DNA from: DASYKS01 sp035995205
Lineage (GTDB): Bacteria; Acidobacteriota; Thermoanaerobaculia; Multivoradales; UBA5704
Reading direction: 5' to 3'
Assembly (NCBI GenBank): GCA_035995205.1
Contig: DASYKS010000114.1
Span: 62,001 to 126,000, forward strand
Length of the DNA: 64,000 nt
Shown here: positions 52,016-59,774 of the stretch, in pieces
How positions within the stretch are numbered: the stretch's first letter is position 1
Layout of the letters: each line of letters begins with the position of its first letter
Position numbers and translations under genes: made by a program
Notes under the pieces: model-generated
Databases searched by the model: none
Seen by the model: the letters and a program-made list of their open reading frames with translations, nothing else
What the model was told of the DNA's origin: nothing

Positions 52016-54208
52016 ATGCGCTGGCTTGCAATATCTACCTTGGTCGCGGCCCTGGCAGCACCAGCCCCTCCTTCATCGGTTCGGGTCGAAGTACTGGGCG
52101 AGAGCTTCGCCAAAGGAACGACCGCTCGAATCGTCGCCACTCCAACAGAGGGGTCCGACGATTCGACCGTCGAGCACACTGTCGCACTCCCCTCTGAGAC
52201 GGACCTCTTCTTACCTGCCGGAACCGCCTATCGCATCCGCGCGGAAGTTGATGGCTATTGGGCAGCGGAAGCGATCGTCGAAGCGCGTCCCGAAGCGCGA
52301 AAGCCCCTCCGTTTCAACTTGGTTCCGGGTGGTGAGCTTCTCGGCCGGATCGTCGGCCGCGACCTGCCGATTCCCGTCGCAATCGACCTCCGCTTGACAC
52401 CGGTTGGTTTGGTCGCGGGTCGCTCCGCATCCTCGGTCGAATCGTGCCCCGTCGTTAAGGGCGCTTTTCGATGCGTAGTACCGGCTGGGAGATCCGACCT
52501 GCGATTCCGGCTCGGATCGTCGATCCCGATCTACCTCTGGGGCGTAGATGCGAAACCCGGCCAACGGATCGACCTCGGTCCGCTTGCGTTCGCCTCCGGT
52601 TCATCGGTCGTCGGCAGGGTCGACCTAGAGACGGGCGGGCCCCTGCCCACAGGGTGCCGCATCCGACTCGGGCCGCAGGTTCCTTCGAACACCGATCGTA
52701 TCGACACCGCGGGCCGCCTTGCCGGCTTGATCCTTGAAGCGCAACCGAACGAGCAGGGGTTTTTCCAGCTCAAGGGCGTATCACCGGGCAGCTATGGGCT
52801 GCGAGTCGAACATCCGAATTTCGCTCCGGCGGAAGTGGCGCCGGTCATTGTACGGCCGGGGCTCGAAACGGAAATCACCGCCCCACTCACTCTGCACCCC
52901 CTGTCGGCTCTCACCGTTCATGTAGTCCCGCCGCTTGACCCCTTCGACCGCCCATGGCGTCTTCAGCTGAATCGCGAATCGATCTTCGGAGTCGGAAGCT
53001 TTAAGGGAGTCGCAGACGAGATGGGTGCTTGGATTCACTCTGGGCTCCCGCCGGGGCGTTGGCATTTGCGGGTACTCGGCGATCAAGAAGGAATCTGGGC
53101 CGACCAGACGGTCGAGATCGACGGCGCCGATCAAATCGCGACGGTCGAGGTCGGGGCCGTTGCGGTAGAGGGCGTTGCACTCCAGGGGAAAGAGCCCTTT
53201 CGCGGTACGCTCTGGTTCGGTGGTGTCCGCGGTTCTCGCCGCGTCCGATTCGATCCGGATCAGAAGGGTGAATTCGTTGGCCTACTTCCAGGCGAAGGGG
53301 AGTGGGAAGTCCATGTCGAAGACGTCAGCTCCGGCCTGGACCGGCTCACCCTGGATCCGGTTATGGTACGCCGCCGTCCGGGCCGGTCGACGGCCCACGT
53401 CGAGGTCCAAGTCCCTGACACGCGTCTGGAGGGTGAAGTAGTCGACGAATCGGGCCATGGCGTGGCCGCAACCCTCGATTTAATCGCTGGACGCCGCCCT
53501 AGCGTGGCTCGCACCGAGAGCGACGGCCGGTTCCGGATTCGCGGCCTTCCGGCAGGTATGGTCCTGGTGCAGGCCGAAACGGAAGAGCAAGCTAGCGAAC
53601 CCCGACAGGTTTCTCTCGAAGACGGACGTTCAACGCCCGAACTGACTCTCATCGTACGCGGCCGAACCCGAATTCGCGGAGTCGTCCGCTCGGCCCGCGG
53701 ACCGCTGGCCGGGGCAGAAGTTTTTCTCTGGCCTGCTCTCGATCAAGGTGGAATGGGCGCGATGGCGCGGACGGTCACCGGGCCTGAGGGCTCATTCGAG
53801 ATTGCGATCTCGGCCGCCGCTCCTGCGGTCGATGTTCTGGCAAGCGCGCCTGGATATGGCATTTCTCTCTCGCGCCGATCGGTGCCCTCTGAAGGCCCGT
53901 TGGTCCTAGATCTCGAAGCCGCTGCAGGACAGCTCGATCTCGCTCTGGCACCAGGAGAAAAGGGTTCGCTGCCGCGCGGCTTGTTGGTTCATCGCGGCGC
54001 ATTCGTGCCGGCGGCATTTCTCTCGCGCTGGGGCACCCTGGATATCGAAACGGGACGGTTGGTTCTTCCTGCTGTCGAGGCAGGAGATTGGGCGCTTTGC
54101 GACAACCTGGCGGCAACGCGCGACCCCGCCGCTTCGAGCCCATGTGCCCAAGGCGGACTTTTTCCCGGCGGCCAACTCTCTCTGCGGACCGCGCGGACCG
54201 CGCGCTGA
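52016..54208 (+). CDS. Large secreted protein with carboxypeptidase-regulatory-like domains
   Basis: A 730-residue protein with a short signal peptide (residues about 1-15). The rest consists of successive beta-sandwich modules of the carboxypeptidase-regulatory-like (CarboxypepD_reg) type: for example GFFQLKGVSPGSYGLRVEHP, LEGEVVDESGHGVAATLDL, ESDGRFRIRGLPAGMVLVQA, IRGVVRSARGPLAGAEVFLW and GPEGSFEIAISA. Such repeats occur in surface or periplasmic proteins and serve structure or ligand binding; no catalytic domain is seen. Second gene of an operon with the Cys-rich protein (6-nt gap). The pair is flanked by copies of the regulator's 3' end. Confidence 0.75.
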   Translation: MRWLAISTLVAALAAPAPPSSVRVEVLGESFAKGTTARIVATPTEGSDDSTVEHTVALPSETDLFLPAGTAYRIRAEVDGYWAAEAIVEARPEARKPLRFNLVPGGELLGRIVGRDLPIPVAIDLRLTPVGLVAGRSASSVESCPVVKGAFRCVVPAGRSDLRFRLGSSIPIYLWGVDAKPGQRIDLGPLAFASGSSVVGRVDLETGGPLPTGCRIRLGPQVPSNTDRIDTAGRLAGLILEAQPNEQGFFQLKGVSPGSYGLRVEHPNFAPAEVAPVIVRPGLETEITAPLTLHPLSALTVHVVPPLDPFDRPWRLQLNRESIFGVGSFKGVADEMGAWIHSGLPPGRWHLRVLGDQEGIWADQTVEIDGADQIATVEVGAVAVEGVALQGKEPFRGTLWFGGVRGSRRVRFDPDQKGEFVGLLPGEGEWEVHVEDVSSGLDRLTLDPVMVRRRPGRSTAHVEVQVPDTRLEGEVVDESGHGVAATLDLIAGRRPSVARTESDGRFRIRGLPAGMVLVQAETEEQASEPRQVSLEDGRSTPELTLIVRGRTRIRGVVRSARGPLAGAEVFLWPALDQGGMGAMARTVTGPEGSFEIAISAAAPAVDVLASAPGYGISLSRRSVPSEGPLVLDLEAAAGQLDLALAPGEKGSLPRGLLVHRGAFVPAAFLSRWGTLDIETGRLVLPAVEAGDWALCDNLAATRDPAASSPCAQGGLFPGGQLSLRTARTAR

Positions 54209-54229
54209 GCGGTACTTCCCTAAAGATGA

Positions 54230-54294
54230 CCGCGCTCGCCCGCCAAGCCGCCCGAGACTTGTCCAGGCGCCCTCACGATCCGATCGGTTGAAGC
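54230..54294 (+). pseudogene. Duplicated 3' end of the HTH-TPR regulator gene
   Basis: 54230-54294 matches 51433-51497 at 62 of 65 positions and encodes ALARQAARDLSRRPHDPIG followed by a codon that is no longer a stop (GGT TGA shift of one base relative to GGG TGA leaves the TGA in frame). No upstream part of the gene is present. It marks the right end of a segment of about 2.7 kb bounded by direct repeats. Confidence 0.8.
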
Positions 54295-54380
54295 CGGACC
54301 CGCCCACCGCAGCGTTGCGCCCGGAAAGCCGGTGAGCCGGACCCGCCCACTTCTGAGCTGCGCCCGCCCAGCTCTGAGCT

Positions 54381-54566
54381 GGCCCAAAATCGTTGATCCC
54401 GCGGCAGGGACCAGCGTTCCCTCGGCAGGGATCAGCGATTTTGGCCCAAACTCGTTGGTCCCGCGGCAGGGACCAGCGTTCCTTCGGCAGGGATCAGTGA
54501 ATTTGGCCCAAAATCGTTGGTCCCGCGGCAGGGATCAGCGTTCCTTCGGCCGGGAGCAGTAATTCT
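54381..54566. repeat. Three tandem 62-bp repeats
   Basis: Units 54381-54442, 54443-54504 and 54505-54566 all begin GGCCCAAA and share TGGTCCCGCGGCAGGGACCA-type dyads and CAGCGTTCC. They differ at several positions. No open frame is conserved. They fill most of the 416-bp gap before tadA together with the regulator fragment; the remaining 54295-54380 shows only short imperfect repeats (CTGAGCTG, CGCCCGCCCA). Confidence 0.85.
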
Positions 54567-54624
54567 GGGGGTTGGGAAGCGCGCGGCGAATCGCTCTTCC
54601 CTCCGGCGGGCAGGTTCGACTAAC

Positions 54625-55125
54625 ATGCCGCGCTCGTTGGCCGGGAGTCGCGGATCCGTGGGCATACCGTTCGAGGTCGAAGATCGCGAGTGGATGGAGC
54701 AGGCGCTCGCGGAGGCTCGCCGGGCGGAGTCGATCGGCGAGGTTCCGATCGGTGCCGTGGTCGTGCTCGGTGGAAAGGTGGTCGGGCGCGGCTACAATCG
54801 GCGGGAGACCGACCGTGATCCGTTGGGTCACGCCGAGATCCTGGCGATTCGCGCGGCGGCGAAAGAGGTGGAGGGCTGGCGATTGACGGGCTGTACGTTG
54901 TACGTCACCCTCGAGCCTTGTGCGATGTGCGCGGGGGCTCTGGTCGCGAGCCGCGTCGACCGCTTGGTTTTCGGCGCTTCCGACCCGAAGGCCGGTTACT
55001 GCGGTAGTCTAGGTAATCTGGTTCAGGATGGACGCTTGAACCACCGCCTCGAGGTCGTCGACGGCGTGTTGGCGGAGGAATGCGGGGAGCTGCTCCGCGG
55101 TTTCTTCGCCCGGCTTCGAGGTTAG
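54625..55125 (+). CDS. tadA: tRNA-specific adenosine deaminase
   Basis: A 166-residue zinc enzyme that converts A34 of tRNA-Arg to inosine. The active site is HAEI (His, catalytic Glu) and PCAMCAG (two Cys). The domain begins near DREWMEQALAEA; the first residues after ATG 54625 are not conserved. TAACAT (54621-54626) overlaps this ATG and lies 10 nt before an in-frame TTG at 54637, so translation may start there from a leaderless mRNA. Followed by two tRNA-Ser genes. Confidence 0.92.
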   Translation: MPRSLAGSRGSVGIPFEVEDREWMEQALAEARRAESIGEVPIGAVVVLGGKVVGRGYNRRETDRDPLGHAEILAIRAAAKEVEGWRLTGCTLYVTLEPCAMCAGALVASRVDRLVFGASDPKAGYCGSLGNLVQDGRLNHRLEVVDGVLAEECGELLRGFFARLRG

Positions 55126-55149
55126 CGGGGAAGTTCTTTTCAAGGAGCT

Positions 55150-55239
55150 GGTGAGGTGTCCGAGTGGCTTAAGGAGCACGCTTGGAAAGCGTGTGTAGGG
55201 GCAACTCTACCGTGGGTTCGAATCCCACCCTCACCGCCA
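55150..55239 (+). tRNA. tRNA-Ser (GGA)
   Basis: A 90-nt class II tRNA with acceptor GGTGAGG/CCTCACC, anticodon loop CTTGGAAAG (anticodon GGA), a long variable arm, GGTTCGAATCC T-arm and encoded CCA at 55237-55239. Confidence 0.96.
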
Positions 55240-55252
55240 AAGAGTCGTAACC

Positions 55253-55345
55253 GGAGAGGTGCCAGAGCGGTCGAATGGGACGGTCTCGAAAACCGTTGAT
55301 CGGGTGATCCTCGGTCCGTGGGTTCGAATCCCACCCTCTCCGCCA
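55253..55345 (+). tRNA. tRNA-Ser (CGA)
   Basis: A 93-nt class II tRNA with acceptor GGAGAGG/CCTCTCC, anticodon loop TCTCGAAAA (anticodon CGA), a long variable arm, GGTTCGAATCC T-arm and encoded CCA at 55343-55345. It lies 13 nt after the first tRNA-Ser. Confidence 0.96.
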
Positions 55346-55367
55346 TTTACGAAACAACTGCCTGCTA

Positions 55368-55396
55368 TTGACGGAGAGCGTTTTCTCGTCTAGGTT
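55368..55396 (+). promoter_or_regulatory. Promoter of the rpmH operon
   Basis: TTGACG (55368-55373), 17-nt spacer, TAGGTT (55391-55396), about 95 nt before the rpmH start. Confidence 0.6.
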
Positions 55397-55492
55397 TACG
55401 CCCCTGTCCGGCTCGGCGCCCCGGTGGGTGCCGCAAGTGTCCGTCGACGACGGACGGCCGAAGTCAAAAACTGTCAAGGAAAAAGGTGCAAC

Positions 55493-55627
55493 GTGAAGCG
55501 GACGTTTCAACCCAACAACCGGCGGCGCAAGCGGACTCATGGCTTTCTGGTTCGGATGCGCACCAAGAACGGCCGTGCGGTGATCGGACGGCGGCGCCGG
55601 AAGGGTCGTCACCGCCTAGCCGTCTGA
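55493..55627 (+). CDS. rpmH: 50S ribosomal protein L34
   Basis: A 44-residue very basic protein: MKRTFQPNNRRRKRTHGF and RAVIGRRRRKGRHRLAV are the complete L34 sequence. The start is GTG 55493, giving the invariant MKRT; AAGGAAAAAGG lies upstream. First gene of the rpmH-rnpA-yidD-yidC-khpB-rsmG order, overlapping rnpA by one base (TGATG). Confidence 0.97.
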   Translation: MKRTFQPNNRRRKRTHGFLVRMRTKNGRAVIGRRRRKGRHRLAV

Positions 55628-56049
55628 TGTCCGAAGCACAGGATCCTCCTCGGTCCTCCCCCCCTCCTGAATCTTGTCGCGGGGCCTCTCGAAACGAGGG
55701 ATTTCGAAGCGAGGATCGTCTGCGGCGGAGGGCCGATTTTCTGCGCTGCTACCGGACCGGACGTCGGCGGACCGGCTCGTTGTCGATCTTATATTTCGTT
55801 CCGAACGTAGAAGGCCGGCCTCGCCTGGGGGTGACCGCCAGTCGGAAGGTCGGCAACTCCGTGGTGCGGCATCGCCTCAAGAGGCGAATTCGCGAGACCT
55901 ATCGGCGCTGGCAGGAACGCGGCGCAATTCCTTCCCTCGATCTCGTGGTCCATCTCAAACCGGAGGCCGCAAAGGCGGATCCGCGGCTGTTCGCCGAGGA
56001 TCTGATCCGGCTTTGGCGCGGCACGATGCCGCGCGGAGGTTCCCGGTGA
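55627..56049 (+). CDS. rnpA: Ribonuclease P protein component
   Basis: A 140-residue RNA-binding protein that helps RNase P RNA mature tRNA 5' ends. The central cleft motif and RNR-like signature are present: LGVTASRKVGNSVVRHRLKR. The first 30 residues are a Pro/Ser-rich extension before SEDRLRRRADF, where the family core begins. ATG 55627 overlaps the rpmH stop. Confidence 0.93.
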   Translation: MSEAQDPPRSSPPPESCRGASRNEGFRSEDRLRRRADFLRCYRTGRRRTGSLSILYFVPNVEGRPRLGVTASRKVGNSVVRHRLKRRIRETYRRWQERGAIPSLDLVVHLKPEAAKADPRLFAEDLIRLWRGTMPRGGSR

Positions 56050-56252
56050 AGCGTCTGGTGATCGCACTCCTGAGCTTTTACAAGCGCCGAATCTCGCCGT
56101 TTCTACCGCGCTCGTGCCGTTTCATACCGACCTGCTCGGAGTACGCCCGGCTCGCCATTCTGGAGCACGGCTTGGCGCGTGGCGCCGGGCTCGCGAGCGG
56201 TCGACTGATGCGGTGTCAACCGTTTCATCCGGGCGGCGTCGATCTGCCCTAA
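56046..56252 (+). CDS. yidD: Membrane protein insertion efficiency factor YidD
   Basis: A 68-residue protein: FYKRRISPFLPRSCRFIPTC followed by SEYARLAILEHG and CQPFHPGG, the three conserved Cys included. It associates with YidC in membrane protein insertion. GTG 56046 overlaps the rnpA stop by 4 nt. Confidence 0.95.
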   Translation: MKRLVIALLSFYKRRISPFLPRSCRFIPTCSEYARLAILEHGLARGAGLASGRLMRCQPFHPGGVDLP

Positions 56253-56287
56253 CGTACTGCCCTAACTTAAGCGCAAGAGGCTCCCCC

Positions 56288-58006
56288 TTGGATACCCGCC
56301 GCCTGGTCATTGCCGCCGCCTTGTCGTTCGGCTTTTTAGTTCTTTGGCACTACTTCTTTCCGGCGGAAGCGCCGGCACCTTCCCGGCCGGGGCCGCCGGG
56401 CGTTACCGAACCGGCTCGACCGGCCGGCGGCGCGGAGCAGCCGCGGGCGGCGGTCCAGCCCGGTGACGAGAAGGTCGAACCAGCGGTTTCGGCCCCGGCA
56501 CACGAAGCGGTGCAGGCCGCGGCCGTCGAGTCGGTCGTCCTGGAGACGAAGGATGCCCGGATCGAATTCAGCAATCGCGGCGCGGAGATCCGCTCCTACG
56601 CCCTGAAGAAGCAGGTGGACGCGACGGGCAAGCCGCTGGAGTTGGTGCGCAGCCGGAAGAGCGGACCCTATCCGTTCGCGATCGTGGACCCCGCGGGTCA
56701 GCCGACGCTGCTCGGAGACGCGCTCTTTCAAGCCGTGCGCTCGCCGGACGGCAAGCGGGTGGAGTTTCAATACAGCGACGGACGGATCTGGGCACGCAAA
56801 GCGTTCAGCGTTCGTCCGGACGGACTGTTCGACGCCGATATCGAGGTGCAAGGGCTCAAGAAGTGGGCCGTCGCGGTGGGGCCGGGAATCCGGAACCTGA
56901 CGGCGGAGGAGCTCGGAAGCCGGTTCGAGCGCCGAGAAGGCTTGTATCTCGCGGGCGGCGAGGTGGAGGTTCTGGACCCGCAGAAAGCGAAGGAGGCCAA
57001 AGAGGTTACCGCTTCGGGGCTCGGCTGGGTCGCTCTCGACGACACCTATTTCATGAGCGCGGTGGTGCCGTTCGAGGGGGTGGCGAAGGCGGTGTTTCAG
57101 CCCGTGCTGCTGACCCCGGAGCCGGGGGGGCTCGGTGCGTCGCCGGTGCCTGCCGAATTGACCGGCGATCAGAAAAAGCTCAAGCGGGATTTCTGGATTT
57201 ATCTCTACCCTTCGGGCGACCGGATGAAGCTCGGCTCGTTCTGGGGTTCCAAGGAGCGCGAGCAGTTGGCGTCTCTTCCCCATGGCCTCGGCAAGGCTCT
57301 TCGGCTGGGGATGTTCTGGTGGCTCGCTCAGCCGCTGCTTTCGGCGCTGCACTGGATCTACGACCACGTCGTCCCGAACTACGGCTGGGCGATCATTCTG
57401 CTCACGACGCTGATCAAGATCGTGCTTCTACCTCTCACCCATAGCTCGACCAAGTCGATGCGCAAGATGCAGCAGCTGAATCCGAAGCTGCAAGCCATGC
57501 GCGAGCGGTATCGGACGAAGCTCCGCGACAAGAACGGGCGTCCGAACCTTGAGATGCAGCGGAAGATGAACGAAGAGATGATGGCGATCTACAAGGCGGA
57601 GGGGGTTCAGCCGACCGGCGGTTGCCTGCCGATGGTTCTGCAGATGCCCGTGTTCTTCGCCTTTTACAGCGTCCTCTATTCGGCGGTCGAGCTGAGGAAC
57701 GCCCCGTGGATCTTCTGGATTCACGACCTTTCGGCGAAGGATTCCTTCTACATCCTGCCGCTGGTGATGGGGGCTAGCCAGTTCCTCCAGGTGCGGATGA
57801 CGCCGAGCGTGGGCGACCCGATGCAGCGTCGGCTGTTTCAGCTGATGCCGGTGGTGATGACATTCTTGTTTCTCGGGTTTCCGAGCGGCCTGGTGCTCTA
57901 CTGGCTGACCAACAACGTCTTGACGATCGCACAGCAGGCGGTTTACAACCGATGGATTCTGCCGACCACGCCGGCCGGCAGCTCTCTTCCGGCAAAAGCG
58001 AGATGA
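56288..58006 (+). CDS. yidC: Membrane protein insertase YidC
   Basis: A 572-residue insertase of the Gram-negative type. TM1 (residues about 5-20) is followed by a Pro/Ala-rich linker, a large periplasmic beta-sandwich domain (about 80-330) and the conserved 60-kDa-type core with five helices; the cytoplasmic loop holds MRKMQQLNPKLQAMRERYR. YidC inserts proteins alone or with SecYEG. TTG 56288 is the start that gives MDTRRLVIAAALSF; AGAGG lies about 10 nt upstream. ATGA overlap with khpB. Confidence 0.95.
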   Translation: MDTRRLVIAAALSFGFLVLWHYFFPAEAPAPSRPGPPGVTEPARPAGGAEQPRAAVQPGDEKVEPAVSAPAHEAVQAAAVESVVLETKDARIEFSNRGAEIRSYALKKQVDATGKPLELVRSRKSGPYPFAIVDPAGQPTLLGDALFQAVRSPDGKRVEFQYSDGRIWARKAFSVRPDGLFDADIEVQGLKKWAVAVGPGIRNLTAEELGSRFERREGLYLAGGEVEVLDPQKAKEAKEVTASGLGWVALDDTYFMSAVVPFEGVAKAVFQPVLLTPEPGGLGASPVPAELTGDQKKLKRDFWIYLYPSGDRMKLGSFWGSKEREQLASLPHGLGKALRLGMFWWLAQPLLSALHWIYDHVVPNYGWAIILLTTLIKIVLLPLTHSSTKSMRKMQQLNPKLQAMRERYRTKLRDKNGRPNLEMQRKMNEEMMAIYKAEGVQPTGGCLPMVLQMPVFFAFYSVLYSAVELRNAPWIFWIHDLSAKDSFYILPLVMGASQFLQVRMTPSVGDPMQRRLFQLMPVVMTFLFLGFPSGLVLYWLTNNVLTIAQQAVYNRWILPTTPAGSSLPAKAR

Positions 58007-58983
58007 GCGAAGAAAAAAGGAAGTTCTTTTCGGCCGACAGCCTGGAACGGGCCCTTCTGCAGGCGGCGAGCCACTTTGGGATCGATCCTGAACGGGTTGC
58101 GTACCAGAAGGTCGAGAAGAAGGGCATGGTTCGAAGCGGACGGAAGTTTCTGATCGAGGTTGACGCGATGCGGCCGGAAAAGGAGACGGCGGCGGCGCAA
58201 CAGCCCGCAATCCTTCCTCCGGTTGGCTTGCCGCCGGCAAGCGCGGCGCCGATTCGGCCGGCGGCCGGAGCGGGAGGCCGGCCGCGCGAGGCGCGCCCAT
58301 CCGGCAGTCCATCCAGCGGTCGGGGCGAAGCACGGCGGGGCGGGGCGAGGGGCCGCGATGATCGGGGGGAGCGGGGGGGCCGAGGCGATCACGGCGGACG
58401 CGGACCCCGAGGCGACCGCGAGGGGAAGCGGCGAGACGACGAGCCGAGGCGGCCGAGAATGGAGTCGGTCGCAACCGAGCTGGTCCCGTTGCTGGAGGTG
58501 CCCCGTCAGATTTCGGAGCGCTTCCCCGAGGCGGTTGGATTGGCGGCGACCACGGCGCGCGAAGACGCCGGGCGCTTGCTCGGCATTGCGGGTGCGCGGC
58601 TGGAGGCGAGGGTGTTTCAGGGTGATGGGGAGCTGCTCGTGGATCTCTTCGGGCCGGACTCCGACATCTGCTTCAAGGACTCGGGCGAGTTGCTCCACTC
58701 GCTCGAACATCTCCTTCCCCGCCTTATTCGTAACCGGGTGGGCGAAACGGTCGCGTGCCGGGTGGACTGCGACAATTTCCACGAGATTCGCGAAGAGCAG
58801 CTCCGCAGCCTGGCGCAACGCGTCGCGGAGGATGTGGTTCGCGGGGGCGCGCCGAAGATTCTCGAACCGATGAACCCCGCCGACCGGCGCGCGGTGCACA
58901 TGGCGTTGGCAGACGACGCCACGGTAGTCACCGAGAGCGAAGGCGACGGCTACTTCAAGCGCGTGATGGTCCGTCCCGTTTAA
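58003..58983 (+). CDS. khpB: Jag/KhpB RNA-binding protein
   Basis: A 326-residue protein: Jag_N domain (residues 5-52, FFSADSLERALLQAASHFGI), a long Arg/Gly-rich disordered linker (about 85-150), a KH-like domain (about 160-255) and an R3H domain with R295-x3-H299. The KH GxxG loop is not conserved: the region expected to read GRRG has CFKDSGELL. RNA binding may rely on R3H and the RG linker. Follows yidC as in most bacteria. Confidence 0.88.
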   Translation: MSEEKRKFFSADSLERALLQAASHFGIDPERVAYQKVEKKGMVRSGRKFLIEVDAMRPEKETAAAQQPAILPPVGLPPASAAPIRPAAGAGGRPREARPSGSPSSGRGEARRGGARGRDDRGERGGRGDHGGRGPRGDREGKRRDDEPRRPRMESVATELVPLLEVPRQISERFPEAVGLAATTAREDAGRLLGIAGARLEARVFQGDGELLVDLFGPDSDICFKDSGELLHSLEHLLPRLIRNRVGETVACRVDCDNFHEIREEQLRSLAQRVAEDVVRGGAPKILEPMNPADRRAVHMALADDATVVTESEGDGYFKRVMVRPV

Positions 58984-59000
58984 GCCGACCTTTCCGACAC

Positions 59001-59028
59001 GGCTCACGTTTCACGTGAAACGTGAGCC
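59001..59028. promoter_or_regulatory. parS: parS centromere site in a perfect 28-bp palindrome
   Basis: 59001-59028 is a perfect palindrome whose centre is GTTTCACGTGAAAC, the universal ParB-binding parS core. It lies 0.75 kb before parA and 1.5 kb before parB. The annotated GTG start of rsmG (59022) is inside it. Confidence 0.95.
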
Positions 59029-59711
59029 GTGCCGTTCTTGCCTCCTCCATTCCCCACGTCCTACCATCGGGCGTGGCGTGCGACCTCCCAGAACTTCTCC
59101 TACCCGAGTTCACTGGCCGGATCTCCGAGGCTTCGCCTGAAGCTCTTTCGGACGAAGCGATCCTCGCCCTTCATGCGCACTACGAAGAGCTCCGCCGCTG
59201 GAATCGGCGCCTGGCATTGATCGGTCCTGGGACCAAGGACGAGATCCTCGCCCGCCACTACGGCGAATCCTTGGCAGCGCTCTCCCTGATCCCTCGGGCT
59301 GGTGGCCTGGCGGTCGATCTCGGGTCCGGGGCCGGATTCCCCGGGTTTCCCCTGGCGGCCGCCCGGCCGGATCTCCAAATGGTCCTCGTCGAGGCGCGCC
59401 AGAAAAAAGCGAGCTTCCTCCTGGCGGCCGCCCGCCGTGCGGCGTTGCCGCTGCGATGTCTCGATGTTAGAGTCTCGGCTCCTCTGCCCGCTGGCTTCCC
59501 CGAAGCGCCGGTTCTGATTACCGTTCGGGCGCTGAGGCTCTCGCCCGGCCTCCTCGAAGAGCTTGGGCGGCGAATGGAGCCGAACGGGCGAATTCTGATG
59601 TGGGTGGGTGCGGAGATGCCCGAACCTTCTCCGGGGTTGGTCATCGCGAGGCAGGTTTCACTCGCGGGCAGTGAAAGACGACGGATCGTGGAGCTGGTTC
59701 GCGCGGGATAG
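59022..59711 (+). CDS. rsmG: 16S rRNA (guanine-N7) methyltransferase RsmG
   Basis: A 229-residue SAM-dependent methyltransferase acting on G527 of 16S rRNA. Motif I is VDLGSGAGFPGFPLA; LHAHYEELRRWNRRLALIG is the usual N-terminal helix region; VTVRAL-like VLITVRALRL follows. GTG 59022 falls inside parS and adds a non-conserved N-terminus; a GTG at 59073 is an alternative that would leave parS free of coding sequence. Confidence 0.9.
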   Translation: MSRAVLASSIPHVLPSGVACDLPELLLPEFTGRISEASPEALSDEAILALHAHYEELRRWNRRLALIGPGTKDEILARHYGESLAALSLIPRAGGLAVDLGSGAGFPGFPLAAARPDLQMVLVEARQKKASFLLAAARRAALPLRCLDVRVSAPLPAGFPEAPVLITVRALRLSPGLLEELGRRMEPNGRILMWVGAEMPEPSPGLVIARQVSLAGSERRRIVELVRAG

Positions 59712-59774
59712 TTCAGCCAATCGAGCAATCGAGCCCCCTGCGGGGCTGCCCCAGGAGAAGAAGGTCTGCCCAAC

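Noticed and set aside
54381..54566. CRISPR array
   Set aside because: Three direct 62-bp units with no unique spacers and no cas genes nearby; a tandem repeat.
46838..54624. Prophage or insertion sequence in the island
   Set aside because: No transposase, integrase, phage structural gene or terminal inverted repeats of an IS were found; only direct repeats and fragments.
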